NCBI GenBank assembly: GCA_947477655.1
Contig: CANJTS010000001.1
Location: forward strand, 124,001-188,000
DNA length: 64,000 nucleotides
Direction of reading: 5' to 3'
DNA from: CAILUG01 sp903844415
GTDB lineage: Bacteria; Pseudomonadota; Gammaproteobacteria; Pseudomonadales; Pseudohongiellaceae
Shown here in pieces: positions 53,903 through 62,330 of this stretch; within the stretch, counting starts at the first letter, position 1; each line of letters starts with the position of its first letter. Both the position numbers and the translations under genes were made by a program. A model generated the notes under the pieces. That model was not told the origin of the DNA, searched no databases, and saw nothing but the letters and a program-made list of their open reading frames with translations.

Positions 53903-54898
53903 ATGAATATTTCCCTGGCTCTTACTCCGGGCGAACCCGCCGGTATCGGGCCAGATCTGTGCATCCAACTAGCACAAACTCATAGCTTTCCCTTTGAGTT
54001 GGTGGTGATTGCCGATCCAACCCTTTTGCTTGAACGCGCCCAACTGCTGAATCTCCCGTTGCATATTCGTGAATACCACAGTGGTGTGTTTGCTCCCGCA
54101 GCAGCAGGAGAATTACTGGTTTTACCAATTAATACAGCGGCACCTTGCATCGGCGGTGTACTTAACCCCGCCAACGCTCAGTACGTGCTGAACACACTGG
54201 AACGCGCAACTGCAGGTTGTTTAAATGCCGAATTTCAAGGCCTAGTTACTGGTCCGGTACAAAAAAGCATTATTAATGATGCGGGTATTCATTTCAGTGG
54301 TCATACCGAATTTCTAGCACAACGCTCCGGAATAAATACGGTAGTGATGATGCTAGCAACACCCGGCTTACGGGTGGCACTGGCTACTACCCATATTCCT
54401 CTGTCGGCAGTTTCATCCACTCTGACACAAGACTTGCTGACTAGGGTGCTGCAAATTTTGCATCACGATCTGCGCCAATTATTTGGCATTGCCAACCCAC
54501 GAATTGTGGTAGCAGGGCTCAATCCACATGCTGGTGAAAATGGTCATTTAGGCAGCGAAGAAATCACTATCATCACACCCGTTCTGCAAGCATTACGCAT
54601 GCAGGGCATGCAACTGATAGGACCACTGCCCGCTGATACTTTGTTCACTCCCAAATATTTGGATCATGCTGATGCGGTGCTAGCCATGTACCACGATCAA
54701 GGCTTGCCGGTGCTCAAATACAAAGGCTTTGGCAAGGCTGTGAATATTACGCTGGGGCTGCCCTTCGTTCGAACCTCCGTGGATCATGGCACGGCGCTAG
54801 ATCTGGCCGGAACAGGCAAAGCCGAGTTGGGTAGTTTGCTTGCTGCCATCGACACTGCTATAGAAATGGCGCAACTGGCTGGGGCAACACAATCTTGA
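53903..54898 (+). CDS. pdxA: 4-hydroxythreonine-4-phosphate dehydrogenase
   Basis: 331 residues from the ATG at 53903, 10 bases after surA; the longer frame from 53774 overlaps surA and is not family sequence. PdxA oxidises 4-phosphohydroxythreonine for pyridoxal phosphate synthesis. Visible: LALTPGEPAGIGPDL, HFSGHTEFLA, GLNPHAGENG, LFTPKYLDHADAVLAMYHDQ with metal-binding His, and VRTSVDHGTALDLAG. Its stop overlaps the TTG start of ksgA by four bases. Confidence 0.96.
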   Translation: MNISLALTPGEPAGIGPDLCIQLAQTHSFPFELVVIADPTLLLERAQLLNLPLHIREYHSGVFAPAAAGELLVLPINTAAPCIGGVLNPANAQYVLNTLERATAGCLNAEFQGLVTGPVQKSIINDAGIHFSGHTEFLAQRSGINTVVMMLATPGLRVALATTHIPLSAVSSTLTQDLLTRVLQILHHDLRQLFGIANPRIVVAGLNPHAGENGHLGSEEITIITPVLQALRMQGMQLIGPLPADTLFTPKYLDHADAVLAMYHDQGLPVLKYKGFGKAVNITLGLPFVRTSVDHGTALDLAGTGKAELGSLLAAIDTAIEMAQLAGATQS

Positions 54899-55704
54899 AA
54901 GTAGATGACTTTTCGCATCGTGCGCGGAAACGTTTCGGGCAGAATTTTTTGCACGATCAACACGTAATTGCCCGCATAGTCAAAGCTATTACGCCGCGTT
55001 CTGACCAGTTTTTGGTCGAAATTGGTCCAGGCCAAGGCGCCATTACCGAGCCTTTGCTAGCCAGCAGCGGCCAAGTGACCACCATCGAAATTGACCGCGA
55101 TCTAGCCGCCCAACTGCGCTCTCGTTTTGATGCTCATCCCGGCTTCAAACTTATCGAAATGGATGTGCTGAAATTTGATTTTGCCAGCCTTGATTGTGCT
55201 GCTGGTGCTATGCGCATCCTTGGCAATTTGCCTTACAACATTTCTACACCACTGTTGTTTCATCTATTAAACTACCATGGGCTGATTCATGACATGGTAT
55301 TTATGTTGCAACTGGAAGTGGTGAACCGTCTTGCCGCCCAACCTGGCGAAGCTGACTATGGCCGCCTCAGTGTGATGATGCAGTACTTCTGTAAAGTCGA
55401 AAAACTGTTCAAGGTGCCACCCAGTGCTTTTGTGCCACAACCTAAAGTGGACTCCGCCATTGTCAAACTCACTCCGTGGCGACCTTTGCCACATCCTGCA
55501 CGTAATTTCAGTACCTTTGCTAATGTGGTACGGACTGCGTTTAACCAACGTCGCAAGACTATCCGAAATACACTTAAAACCTTGATGGATGGCGAACTAA
55601 TGGCACAGTTGCAACTGGATTTGAACTTGCGCCCCGAAAACCTCAGCCTAGCTGACTATGTTAGAATCGCAGACCTTATGGATCAGCAAAGTGAACTCAA
55701 GTGA
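54895..55704 (+). CDS. rsmA: 16S rRNA dimethyladenosine transferase
   Basis: 269 residues, TTG start inside the pdxA stop. RsmA (KsgA) dimethylates two adjacent adenines near the 3' end of 16S rRNA. Motifs: RARKRFGQNFLHD, VEIGPGQGAITEPLL for S-adenosylmethionine, ILGNLPYNISTPLLFHLL with the NLPY catalytic loop, FKVPPSAFVPQPKVDSAIV and RTAFNQRRKTIRNTLK. No ATG lies near the start, and the family N-terminus matches the TTG. apaG overlaps its stop by four bases. Confidence 0.96.
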   Translation: MKVDDFSHRARKRFGQNFLHDQHVIARIVKAITPRSDQFLVEIGPGQGAITEPLLASSGQVTTIEIDRDLAAQLRSRFDAHPGFKLIEMDVLKFDFASLDCAAGAMRILGNLPYNISTPLLFHLLNYHGLIHDMVFMLQLEVVNRLAAQPGEADYGRLSVMMQYFCKVEKLFKVPPSAFVPQPKVDSAIVKLTPWRPLPHPARNFSTFANVVRTAFNQRRKTIRNTLKTLMDGELMAQLQLDLNLRPENLSLADYVRIADLMDQQSELK

Positions 55705-56090
55705 GTAGTAATATAGCCCAGGAATGCGGAGTGGATATCAAGGTTTCTACTCAATATCTTAAACAACAGTCCGATCCGGCGCGTGAGTCTTATGCGTTTG
55801 CCTACACCATCACCATCACCAACAATCGCCTTCTGCCTGTAAAACTATTGAGTCGCCACTGGATCATCACCGATCAAAACAACAAGGTTGAAGAAGTTAA
55901 AGGTAATGGTGTTGTCGGCCAACAACCTGTGATCGGCCCCGGTCAAACTTATCAATATTCCAGCGGCGCTGTGCTCAGCACTGAAACTGGTGACATGAAA
56001 GGAAGTTATACGATGCAGTGTACTTCGGGTGAATCTTTTGCTGCGCCCATTCCGCTGTTCGTGCTTGCTGTTCCTCACATGCTGCATTAA
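55701..56090 (+). CDS. apaG: ApaG protein
   Basis: 129 residues, GTG start overlapping the rsmA stop (GTGA). ApaG is a small fibronectin-type beta-sandwich of unclear role, often with apaH. Visible: VSTQYLKQQSDPARESYAFA, ITNNRLLPVKLLSRHWIITD, VVGQQPVIGPGQTYQYSSGA and GSYTMQ. It belongs to the pdxA-rsmA-apaG-apaH run. Confidence 0.95.
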   Translation: MSSNIAQECGVDIKVSTQYLKQQSDPARESYAFAYTITITNNRLLPVKLLSRHWIITDQNNKVEEVKGNGVVGQQPVIGPGQTYQYSSGAVLSTETGDMKGSYTMQCTSGESFAAPIPLFVLAVPHMLH

Positions 56091-56113
56091 TTGATCTTTC
56101 GGAGGCAGCAGCA

Positions 56114-56944
56114 GTGGCAACCTATGCAGTAGGTGACATTCAAGGTTGTTACGACCAACTACGACAACTGTTAGACAAAGTCCATTTCTCTCCTGGTATC
56201 GACCGCTTGTGGGGAGTGGGCGACATGATCAATCGTGGCCCGCAATCACTTGAAACTCTACGATTTTTGAAACAACTTGGCACCAACTACACCGGCATTC
56301 TGGGCAACCATGATTTGCATTTTTTGGCGCTGGCCTCTGGCGCATTTAAAAACGGCAAAATGACAAGTCTGTTGCCACTCATAGCAGCACCCGACAGCCA
56401 CGAGTTGTTCGAGTGGGTACGAAATCTACCTTTGGCCCATGTCGAAAAAATTGACACCACCAGCGGCAGAAAAAAGTTTCTGATGATTCATGCTGGCATA
56501 GCACCAGGATGGAAATTCAAACAAACCCTTGGGTATGCCCGAGAAGTGGCGAGTGCGTTGCAAGGGCCGGACTATTTGAATTTTCTGCAGCAGATGTATG
56601 GAGACTTACCCGCCACCTTCAGTGAGCAACTCAAGGGCATGGAGCGCTTACGCGTTATTACTAATACCCTGACAAGATTGCGATTTTGTACGGCAACAGG
56701 CCGCATGAATCTCAAGCTAACAACCGGCCCTGGCACCGCCACCAAAAATTTCCTGCCATGGTATGAATATCAACAACTCAAACCAGACCGCGTGTTGTTG
56801 TTTGGACATTGGGCTACACTCGACGGCATAACCGGCAAGGACAATATTCACGCCCTGGATTCTGGTTGCGTATGGGGTCGCTGCTTAACCTTGCTGCGAC
56901 TTGAAGATGGCGAACGTATATCCGTGCAGTGCAACGACTTATGA
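56114..56944 (+). CDS. apaH: Symmetrical diadenosine tetraphosphatase
   Basis: 276 residues, GTG start with GGAGG at about 56101-56105. ApaH splits Ap4A into two ADP and also removes Np4 caps from RNA. Phosphoesterase signatures: YAVGDIQGCYDQL, WGVGDMINRGPQSLETL, GILGNHDLHFLAL and MIHAGIAPGW, with FGHWATLDG and ALDSGCVWG near the end. Its stop overlaps the cca ATG by four bases. Confidence 0.95.
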   Translation: MATYAVGDIQGCYDQLRQLLDKVHFSPGIDRLWGVGDMINRGPQSLETLRFLKQLGTNYTGILGNHDLHFLALASGAFKNGKMTSLLPLIAAPDSHELFEWVRNLPLAHVEKIDTTSGRKKFLMIHAGIAPGWKFKQTLGYAREVASALQGPDYLNFLQQMYGDLPATFSEQLKGMERLRVITNTLTRLRFCTATGRMNLKLTTGPGTATKNFLPWYEYQQLKPDRVLLFGHWATLDGITGKDNIHALDSGCVWGRCLTLLRLEDGERISVQCNDL

Positions 56945-58152
56945 ACATCTATATGGTAGGAGGGGCAGTACGCGACCGCTTGCTTGGCTTGCCGGTAAAG
57001 GATCGTGACTGGGTAGTGGTTGGCGCCACGGTTGCACAAATGCTGGAACAAAAATATGTGCAGGTGGGTCGTGATTTCCCGGTTTTTTTACACCCACACA
57101 GCAAAGAAGAATATGCCCTCGCCCGCACAGAACGAAAAAGCGGCAAGGGTTATACCGGTTTTGTGGTACACGCCCAGCCCGATGTCACACTTGAACAAGA
57201 CTTGCAACGCCGCGATCTGACCATCAATGCCATCGCAGAAAGTACCAGTGGCGAACTTGTAGATCCCTACAACGGTAAAGCAGATTTAGCCGCTCGCATC
57301 CTACGCCATGTTTCACCTGCTTTTGCCGAAGACCCCTTGCGAGTTTTAAGGGTTGCAAGATTTGCGGCGCGTTTTGCGCGACTAGGATTTACCGTAGCAC
57401 CGGAAACTCTCGCCCTGATGCAAACGATCACGGCCACTGGCGAATTGCGACATCTAGTAGCCGAACGTGTGTGGCAGGAAATTGACAGTGCACTGGCCAC
57501 TGGGTCGCCGCAAGTATTTTTACAAGTGTTGCAAGACTGCAATGCACTGGCTGTGATCCTGCCAGAACTTCACAATTTATTTGGAGTACCGCAGCCGCGC
57601 AAATTTCATCCGGAAATTGATACCGGAATTCATACCCTGATGGCACTTGAACAAGCGGCCTCTATCAGTACCAACACCGTGGTGAGGTTTGCCGCGATGG
57701 TGCATGATCTTGGCAAAGCAGCCACCCCAATGGACTTATGGCCTGCCCATACAGGGCACGAGCAACTCGGAGCCAAGCTAATTGAAGCAATGTCGCAACG
57801 CTTGAAAGTACCCAATGAACACCGCGAACTTGGCATCATGGTGAGCCTACATCACACCCGCTGCCATCGCGCCAACAGCCATACTGCTGAAGAGTTGTAT
57901 ACCACTGTCGAAATGACGGATGCTGTGCGTCGCCCACAACGATTCGAGCTATTTCTGCTGGCATGCGAAGCCGATGCCAGAGGTCGGCTGGGCTTGGAAA
58001 CCGAAGCCTATCCACAAGCGGATATTTTGCGCGCTGCTTTAGTCGCAGCGAAACAAACAGACATCAAACCCCTAGTGGCTTTGCACACAAATCCAGAAGC
58101 GCTCGGTGCGGCAATTCGGCAGGCACGCATCAAACAGATAGCCGGTCAATAA
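56941..58152 (+). CDS. cca: CCA-adding tRNA nucleotidyltransferase
   Basis: 403 residues from the ATG at 56941. The enzyme adds or repairs CCA at tRNA 3' ends without a template. Visible: MVGGAVRDRLLGLPVKDRDW with the catalytic Asp-x-Asp (about 5-24), EYALARTERKSGKGYTGF, LQRRDLTINAIA, EDPLRVLRVARFAARF, and an HD domain with MVHDLGKA (about 260) and LHHTRCHRA that gives phosphatase activity in full-length bacterial versions. Overlaps apaH by four bases. Confidence 0.96.
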   Translation: MNIYMVGGAVRDRLLGLPVKDRDWVVVGATVAQMLEQKYVQVGRDFPVFLHPHSKEEYALARTERKSGKGYTGFVVHAQPDVTLEQDLQRRDLTINAIAESTSGELVDPYNGKADLAARILRHVSPAFAEDPLRVLRVARFAARFARLGFTVAPETLALMQTITATGELRHLVAERVWQEIDSALATGSPQVFLQVLQDCNALAVILPELHNLFGVPQPRKFHPEIDTGIHTLMALEQAASISTNTVVRFAAMVHDLGKAATPMDLWPAHTGHEQLGAKLIEAMSQRLKVPNEHRELGIMVSLHHTRCHRANSHTAEELYTTVEMTDAVRRPQRFELFLLACEADARGRLGLETEAYPQADILRAALVAAKQTDIKPLVALHTNPEALGAAIRQARIKQIAGQ

Positions 58153-58155
58153 TTG

Positions 58156-58917
58156 ATGAAAATAATGGCAAAAAATTCAGTCAATCGTGTCGCCCTTATT
58201 ACCGGTGGTGCAGTCCGTATTGGGGCCGCCATCGTCCGTCATTTGCATGCAGCCGGTTATCGCGTATTGATCCATTACAACCAATCGCAGCAATCGGCCC
58301 AACATCTTGTCGGCGAGCTGAATACTGTCCGTCCAGATTCAGCGCACTGTTTACAAGCTGACTTACTCGACCTTGAGCAAGTCTCGACGCTAGCTCAAGA
58401 AAGCATTCAGCAGTGGGGGCAGGTGGATGTATTAATCAACAATGCTTCGAGCTTTTATCCGGTACCGCTGGCCGAGCTCAGTGCTGCCAAGTGGGATGTC
58501 ATGCTGGGCAGTAATGCCAAAGCCCCCTTGTTTCTATGTCACCACCTGCAACACACCTTGCGCCACCAAGAAGGATCTATCGTAAATATCGTCGACAGTA
58601 CCGCCTTGCATGGCCTAGCCGACTTTACGCCCTACTCCATGGCAAAAGCCGCACTTGCGAATATGACACAAGCCCTAGCACGCGAGTTTGCACCAACGGT
58701 AAGAGTGAATGCAATTTCTCCCGGCGCCATTTTATGGCCGGAATATGCGGGTGGCATAAGTGAAATAGAAAAACAAAAACGCTTAGCACACACAGCACTC
58801 GGTCGCATCGGAACCCCTGATGACATTGCCCATGCTGTGTTATTTCTGATTCGGGATGCGAGTTATATGACAGGGCAGATAATTGCAGTGGACGGTGGCG
58901 CAGGCCTAGGCATATAA
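58156..58917 (+). CDS. Pteridine-reductase-like short-chain dehydrogenase
   Basis: 253 residues. Rossmann fold with the pteridine-reductase type motif TGGAVRIG (TGxxxRxG, about 16-23) in place of the usual TGxxxGIG, then VLINNASSFYPVPL, and a YSMAKAAL catalytic Tyr-Lys pair (about 161-168). The RVNAISPGAILWPE and MTGQIIAVDGGAGLGI ends fit. Pteridine reductases and FolM reduce dihydrofolate or dihydromonapterin. It starts three bases after cca; the ATG at 58165 is an alternative. folK, another folate gene, lies 4.6 kb away. Confidence 0.85.
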   Translation: MKIMAKNSVNRVALITGGAVRIGAAIVRHLHAAGYRVLIHYNQSQQSAQHLVGELNTVRPDSAHCLQADLLDLEQVSTLAQESIQQWGQVDVLINNASSFYPVPLAELSAAKWDVMLGSNAKAPLFLCHHLQHTLRHQEGSIVNIVDSTALHGLADFTPYSMAKAALANMTQALAREFAPTVRVNAISPGAILWPEYAGGISEIEKQKRLAHTALGRIGTPDDIAHAVLFLIRDASYMTGQIIAVDGGAGLGI

Positions 58918-58924
58918 AATTTTG

Positions 58925-58943
58925 GTGGCAATGGCAATGCCAC
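58925..58943 (+). terminator. GTGGCA/TGCCAC hairpin after the dehydrogenase gene
   Basis: A perfect 6-bp stem with a 7-base loop starts 8 bases after the stop at 58917. No T run follows, so termination may be weak or Rho-dependent. Confidence 0.35.
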
Positions 58944-58996
58944 TCAATTAAGGATAGTGGCTTAGCTTGGCATTTGCTTTTTTATGTTTGTGTTTA

Positions 58997-59099
58997 GTGA
59001 TGATCGCTACCTACATCAGGAGCAGGCATGAACACTTCCATATGGCTGTCATCTGCTTCCCTGCCGACGAAGCCTCCTAAAGCAGGTAGCAGTCATCAC
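58997..59099. repeat. Long imperfect inverted repeat, 26-base arms
   Basis: Bases 58997-59022 are complementary to 59074-59099 at about 21 of 26 positions, including a perfect first run of 7 (GTGATGA against TCATCAC) and a CTACCT/AGGTAG run. The 51-base centre separates the arms. The element fills most of the gene-free gap (58918-59192) between two convergent genes. It could fold as a ~103-base hairpin in RNA or DNA, like a small mobile or REP-type element or a bidirectional terminator. No second copy was noticed in the window. Confidence 0.75.
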
Positions 59100-59192
59100 A
59101 TTCTTGGTCAAATATAAATTCAAAATGCGCTACTACTCATGTACCAATACTCAATTGCGTAGCGATTTTTACAATTAAAGCTTTCTGATTTT

Positions 59193-61370
59193 TTAATTTA
59201 AGCCACGTCGTTCTAATAGCGGCTCTACATTGGGCTTTGCGCCACGAAACTTCATAAACAAACCAAGCGCATCTTCACTACCCCCCTTAGATAACAGGGT
59301 ATCGCGGAAATGTTGTCCATTGGCTCGCGTCATACCGCCGTTTTCCTTAAACCATTCAACAGAGTCGGCATCCAGCACTTCGCTCCAGATGTAGGAATAA
59401 TAACCAGCAGAATAACCACCCATGATGTGCGAGAAATACGGCAGCCTGTAACGCGGGGGCAACATATCGAGATTAGCCCCTGCAGCAGTTAAAGAGTCTG
59501 CTTCAAATTGCATTAAATTTTGGGCGCTTGGTACTTGCTCGGGATTTAATTGATGCAGGGCCATGTCCGTGTATGAAGCCATCAATTGTTCACTGGTGGC
59601 AAAACCCTGATTAAACAGCTGCGACTCCAGCAGTTTGTCGAGCAATTCTGTTGGCATAGGTGCACCCGTTTGATAATGCACCGCATAATTACGCAGCACC
59701 TCGGGCCAGGTTGCCCACATTTCGTTAACTTGCGAGGGAAACTCGACAAAGTCACGCGGTACATTTGTGCCCGAAAATGAAGGATAAGTCACATTGGAAA
59801 ACATACCGTGCAAGGCATGTCCAAATTCATGAAATAGGGTGATCACATTGTCAAATGTCAGCAGCGTTGGTTCGCCAGCCAAAGGTTTGAGGATATTGTG
59901 ATGATTGCCAATTACTGCCTTAGTACCCAGTAGTTTTGATTGCGGCAAGTAATCATTCATCCAAGCACCGCCGTTTTTACTGGGTCTGGCATAGGGATCG
60001 AAGATAAACAAAGCCAGTGTTGTGCCATCAGTATCAAACACCTCGAACACACGTACATCTTCCTGGTACACGGGCAAATCAGTACGTTCCTTGAAGGTAA
60101 CGCCGTAGATTTGATTAGCGGCAAAAAACACGCCTTTTTCCAGCACGTTGTTCAATTCAAAATACGGCCGTAATTGTTCTTCATCAAAGTTGAATCGTTC
60201 TAGTTTTACTTTTTCTGCATAATAATCCCAGTCCCAAGCGGCTAGCTGCAAGTCGACACCATCGGCCCGAATCTGTGCTTGCAAGTCTGCGGCTTCCCGC
60301 TTGGCAAAGGCGATGGCACGTGGCATCAAATCTGCCAACTGTTGATTAACCGCTGCTGCTGTTTGCGCAGTTTGTTTTTCCAGCACGTAAGCAGCATGGT
60401 TCGGATACCCCAACAATTGCGCCCTTTGTGCCCGCAAGCTGACGATTCTGCTAACGATAGCGGTATTATCAAATTCGCCACCACTACTGCCGCGTGCCAG
60501 CGATGTTTCCATAATACGTTGGCGTAAACTGCGATTTTCCAGCGCAGCTAGTACGGGTTGACCGCTAGTATTGACCAGAGAAAGCACATATTTTCCCGGC
60601 AAATCGCGGGCTATTGCCGTATCAGCCGCGGCTTGAATTTCGACCTGGGTCAAGCCCGCCAGCTCTTCACTGCTGTCTACCACCACAGCAGCGGCATTCA
60701 CGCCATTGAGCACATTTTGACTAAACTGCGTTTCTAGTTCAGCCAGCTCGGTATTAAACGCTCGCAGAATGTCTTGCTGCGAGGCATTGAGCTGAGCCCC
60801 TGCGCGGACAAAGTCTTTATAATTTTCTTCAATCAGAAATACTGACTCTGCATCCAAGGCCAAAGTTTCTCGCTGTTCATACAAACTTTTTACACGCGCA
60901 AACAGCGCAGCATTAAGGAGAATTGCGTCGGAATGCGCCGAAAGTCGGGGCGACATCTCAACTTCAATAGCTTGTATAGCCTCATTGGTATGCGCTGAAC
61001 TCATGGAAAAAAACACCGACGAAACCCGGTTTAGCAACTGCCCGGATTGCTCGAGTGCAATCATAGTGTTGGCAAAAGTAGGCAACTCTGTTTGCCCGGT
61101 TATCAAGTCTATCTCAGCAAGCTGATCGCTCATGCCACGCTCGAAGGCAGGCAGATAATGTTCAGTGGTAATCAGATCAAAGCGCGGGAACTGCAAATCT
61201 AGAGTGCTAACAGTAAAGAATGGATTGTCGATTACAGCCATATTTTGCGATTCGGTTGGGAGGGCAACCACATTGGCTCCAGACACAGAATTTTCGGTGG
61301 TTACGTTATCCGAACAAGAACTTACGCAGATAATACTGACCAAGGTACAAAATAATCGTCTGGCTGCCAT
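59193..61370 (-). CDS. dcp: M3-family peptidase (peptidyl-dipeptidase Dcp type), lipoprotein
   Basis: 725 residues. The zinc site HEFGHALHGMF (about residue 513) and the later Glu region DFVEFPSQVNEMWA are the M3/oligopeptidase signature; MGGYSAGYYSYIWSEV near the end is typical of Dcp. Dcp removes C-terminal dipeptides from short peptides. Unlike the E. coli enzyme it begins with a lipoprotein signal (FCTLVSIICVSSC, Cys about 19), so it is probably anchored in the envelope and faces the periplasm. It lies alone between a gene-free gap and a GDT1-like gene. Confidence 0.92.
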   Translation of the reverse strand: MAARRLFCTLVSIICVSSCSDNVTTENSVSGANVVALPTESQNMAVIDNPFFTVSTLDLQFPRFDLITTEHYLPAFERGMSDQLAEIDLITGQTELPTFANTMIALEQSGQLLNRVSSVFFSMSSAHTNEAIQAIEVEMSPRLSAHSDAILLNAALFARVKSLYEQRETLALDAESVFLIEENYKDFVRAGAQLNASQQDILRAFNTELAELETQFSQNVLNGVNAAAVVVDSSEELAGLTQVEIQAAADTAIARDLPGKYVLSLVNTSGQPVLAALENRSLRQRIMETSLARGSSGGEFDNTAIVSRIVSLRAQRAQLLGYPNHAAYVLEKQTAQTAAAVNQQLADLMPRAIAFAKREAADLQAQIRADGVDLQLAAWDWDYYAEKVKLERFNFDEEQLRPYFELNNVLEKGVFFAANQIYGVTFKERTDLPVYQEDVRVFEVFDTDGTTLALFIFDPYARPSKNGGAWMNDYLPQSKLLGTKAVIGNHHNILKPLAGEPTLLTFDNVITLFHEFGHALHGMFSNVTYPSFSGTNVPRDFVEFPSQVNEMWATWPEVLRNYAVHYQTGAPMPTELLDKLLESQLFNQGFATSEQLMASYTDMALHQLNPEQVPSAQNLMQFEADSLTAAGANLDMLPPRYRLPYFSHIMGGYSAGYYSYIWSEVLDADSVEWFKENGGMTRANGQHFRDTLLSKGGSEDALGLFMKFRGAKPNVEPLLERRGLN

Positions 61371-61530
61371 ATATAGACCCCCTGCTCGTTGCTAATGTTT
61401 AAACATATACAAATGCACCTGCCAAAGCTCCCACGGATGGGACTTGTATTCAAGCATTGAAACAGGCAACCACCAGGCCCGACGGGCAAAATTGTCTACC
61501 ATCTCCCCACACAATGGCGTTGAAAAATTC

Positions 61531-61809
61531 TTATGCGTTGGCGCGCAGCAAGGTCAAGATGCCAATCCCGACAAATCCAGCACCAGCAATAAGTTGCAGA
61601 TTTTTGGGTGTAATAAAACCGGAGATAAAACCACCTGCGAGCACACCCAGCGCCGAAGTTGTTATCAGCGCCAGAGAGGAACCGGCAAACACAGTCCATT
61701 TGCTGACCTCTTTATCGGCAGAAAACAACAGGGTAGCAAGTTGCGTTTTGTCACCCAACTCAGCCACAAAAACTGTAAAAAAAACAGCTGCGAATATTTT
61801 TATATCCAT
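61531..61809 (-). CDS. Single-repeat GDT1/TMEM165 (UPF0016) family membrane protein
   Basis: 92 residues with three hydrophobic segments. The family motif E-x-G-D-[KR]-[ST] appears as ELGDKTQLATLLFS (about 17-30), in the first membrane segment. GDT1-type proteins move Ca2+ or Mn2+ out of the cytoplasm. Most members have two such repeats; this one has a single half-size unit and no second copy is next to it, so it would have to dimerise. The gap to the GNAT gene is 30 bases, same strand. Confidence 0.85.
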   Translation of the reverse strand: MDIKIFAAVFFTVFVAELGDKTQLATLLFSADKEVSKWTVFAGSSLALITTSALGVLAGGFISGFITPKNLQLIAGAGFVGIGILTLLRANA

Positions 61810-61839
61810 TGATGAATCCTTTGGTATTAAGTTACAAGT

Positions 61840-62325
61840 TTAACGATTAAAAGCGTCTTTTTTTACCAGACTCACTAAGGGCAGCCCGTCGGGAGAATTA
61901 AGTTCTGCAACTATTAGGAATCCACATTTCTGGTAAAAACTGATTCCTGGATAATTCGCCTTGGCAGTTTGTACTATAAAAGACTTCTCTGGGTATAGTT
62001 GAATCATGTATATCAGCAGAGCAGTTCCCAACCCTTGCCTCATATGAGTAGGTGCCACCACCAGCGCGTCGATATAAACGTCATTGTGCATCACCACAAT
62101 TTCGATGGCTGCAAACAAACTTTGCTCATCTCCTATGCCATAAAAGCGGGATTGTGAATTCTGAATTTTTTTTGGGGTGCGCTGTAACGGGAAAAAATGT
62201 GTCACCCCAAGCAAACCCGCTTCAACTTTATAGGCGGCCTGCATCAACTGGTACAACTGCGCGGCGATCGTAGGAGACCGCGCCGAAAGTTTTATTATCT
62301 GGAGATCTGGTTGAGTAGTTTGCAT
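61840..62325 (-). CDS. GNAT-family N-acetyltransferase
   Basis: 161 residues. The acetyl-CoA loop is in YIDALVVAPTHMRQGLGTALL (about 85-105, RQGLGT), followed by FIVQTAKANYPGISFYQKCGF, typical of the GNAT fold. The acceptor cannot be predicted. It lies between the GDT1-like gene and the AlkC-like gene, five bases from the latter, so co-transcription with it is likely. Confidence 0.8.
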   Translation of the reverse strand: MQTTQPDLQIIKLSARSPTIAAQLYQLMQAAYKVEAGLLGVTHFFPLQRTPKKIQNSQSRFYGIGDEQSLFAAIEIVVMHNDVYIDALVVAPTHMRQGLGTALLIYMIQLYPEKSFIVQTAKANYPGISFYQKCGFLIVAELNSPDGLPLVSLVKKDAFNR

Positions 62326-62330
62326 AGAAA

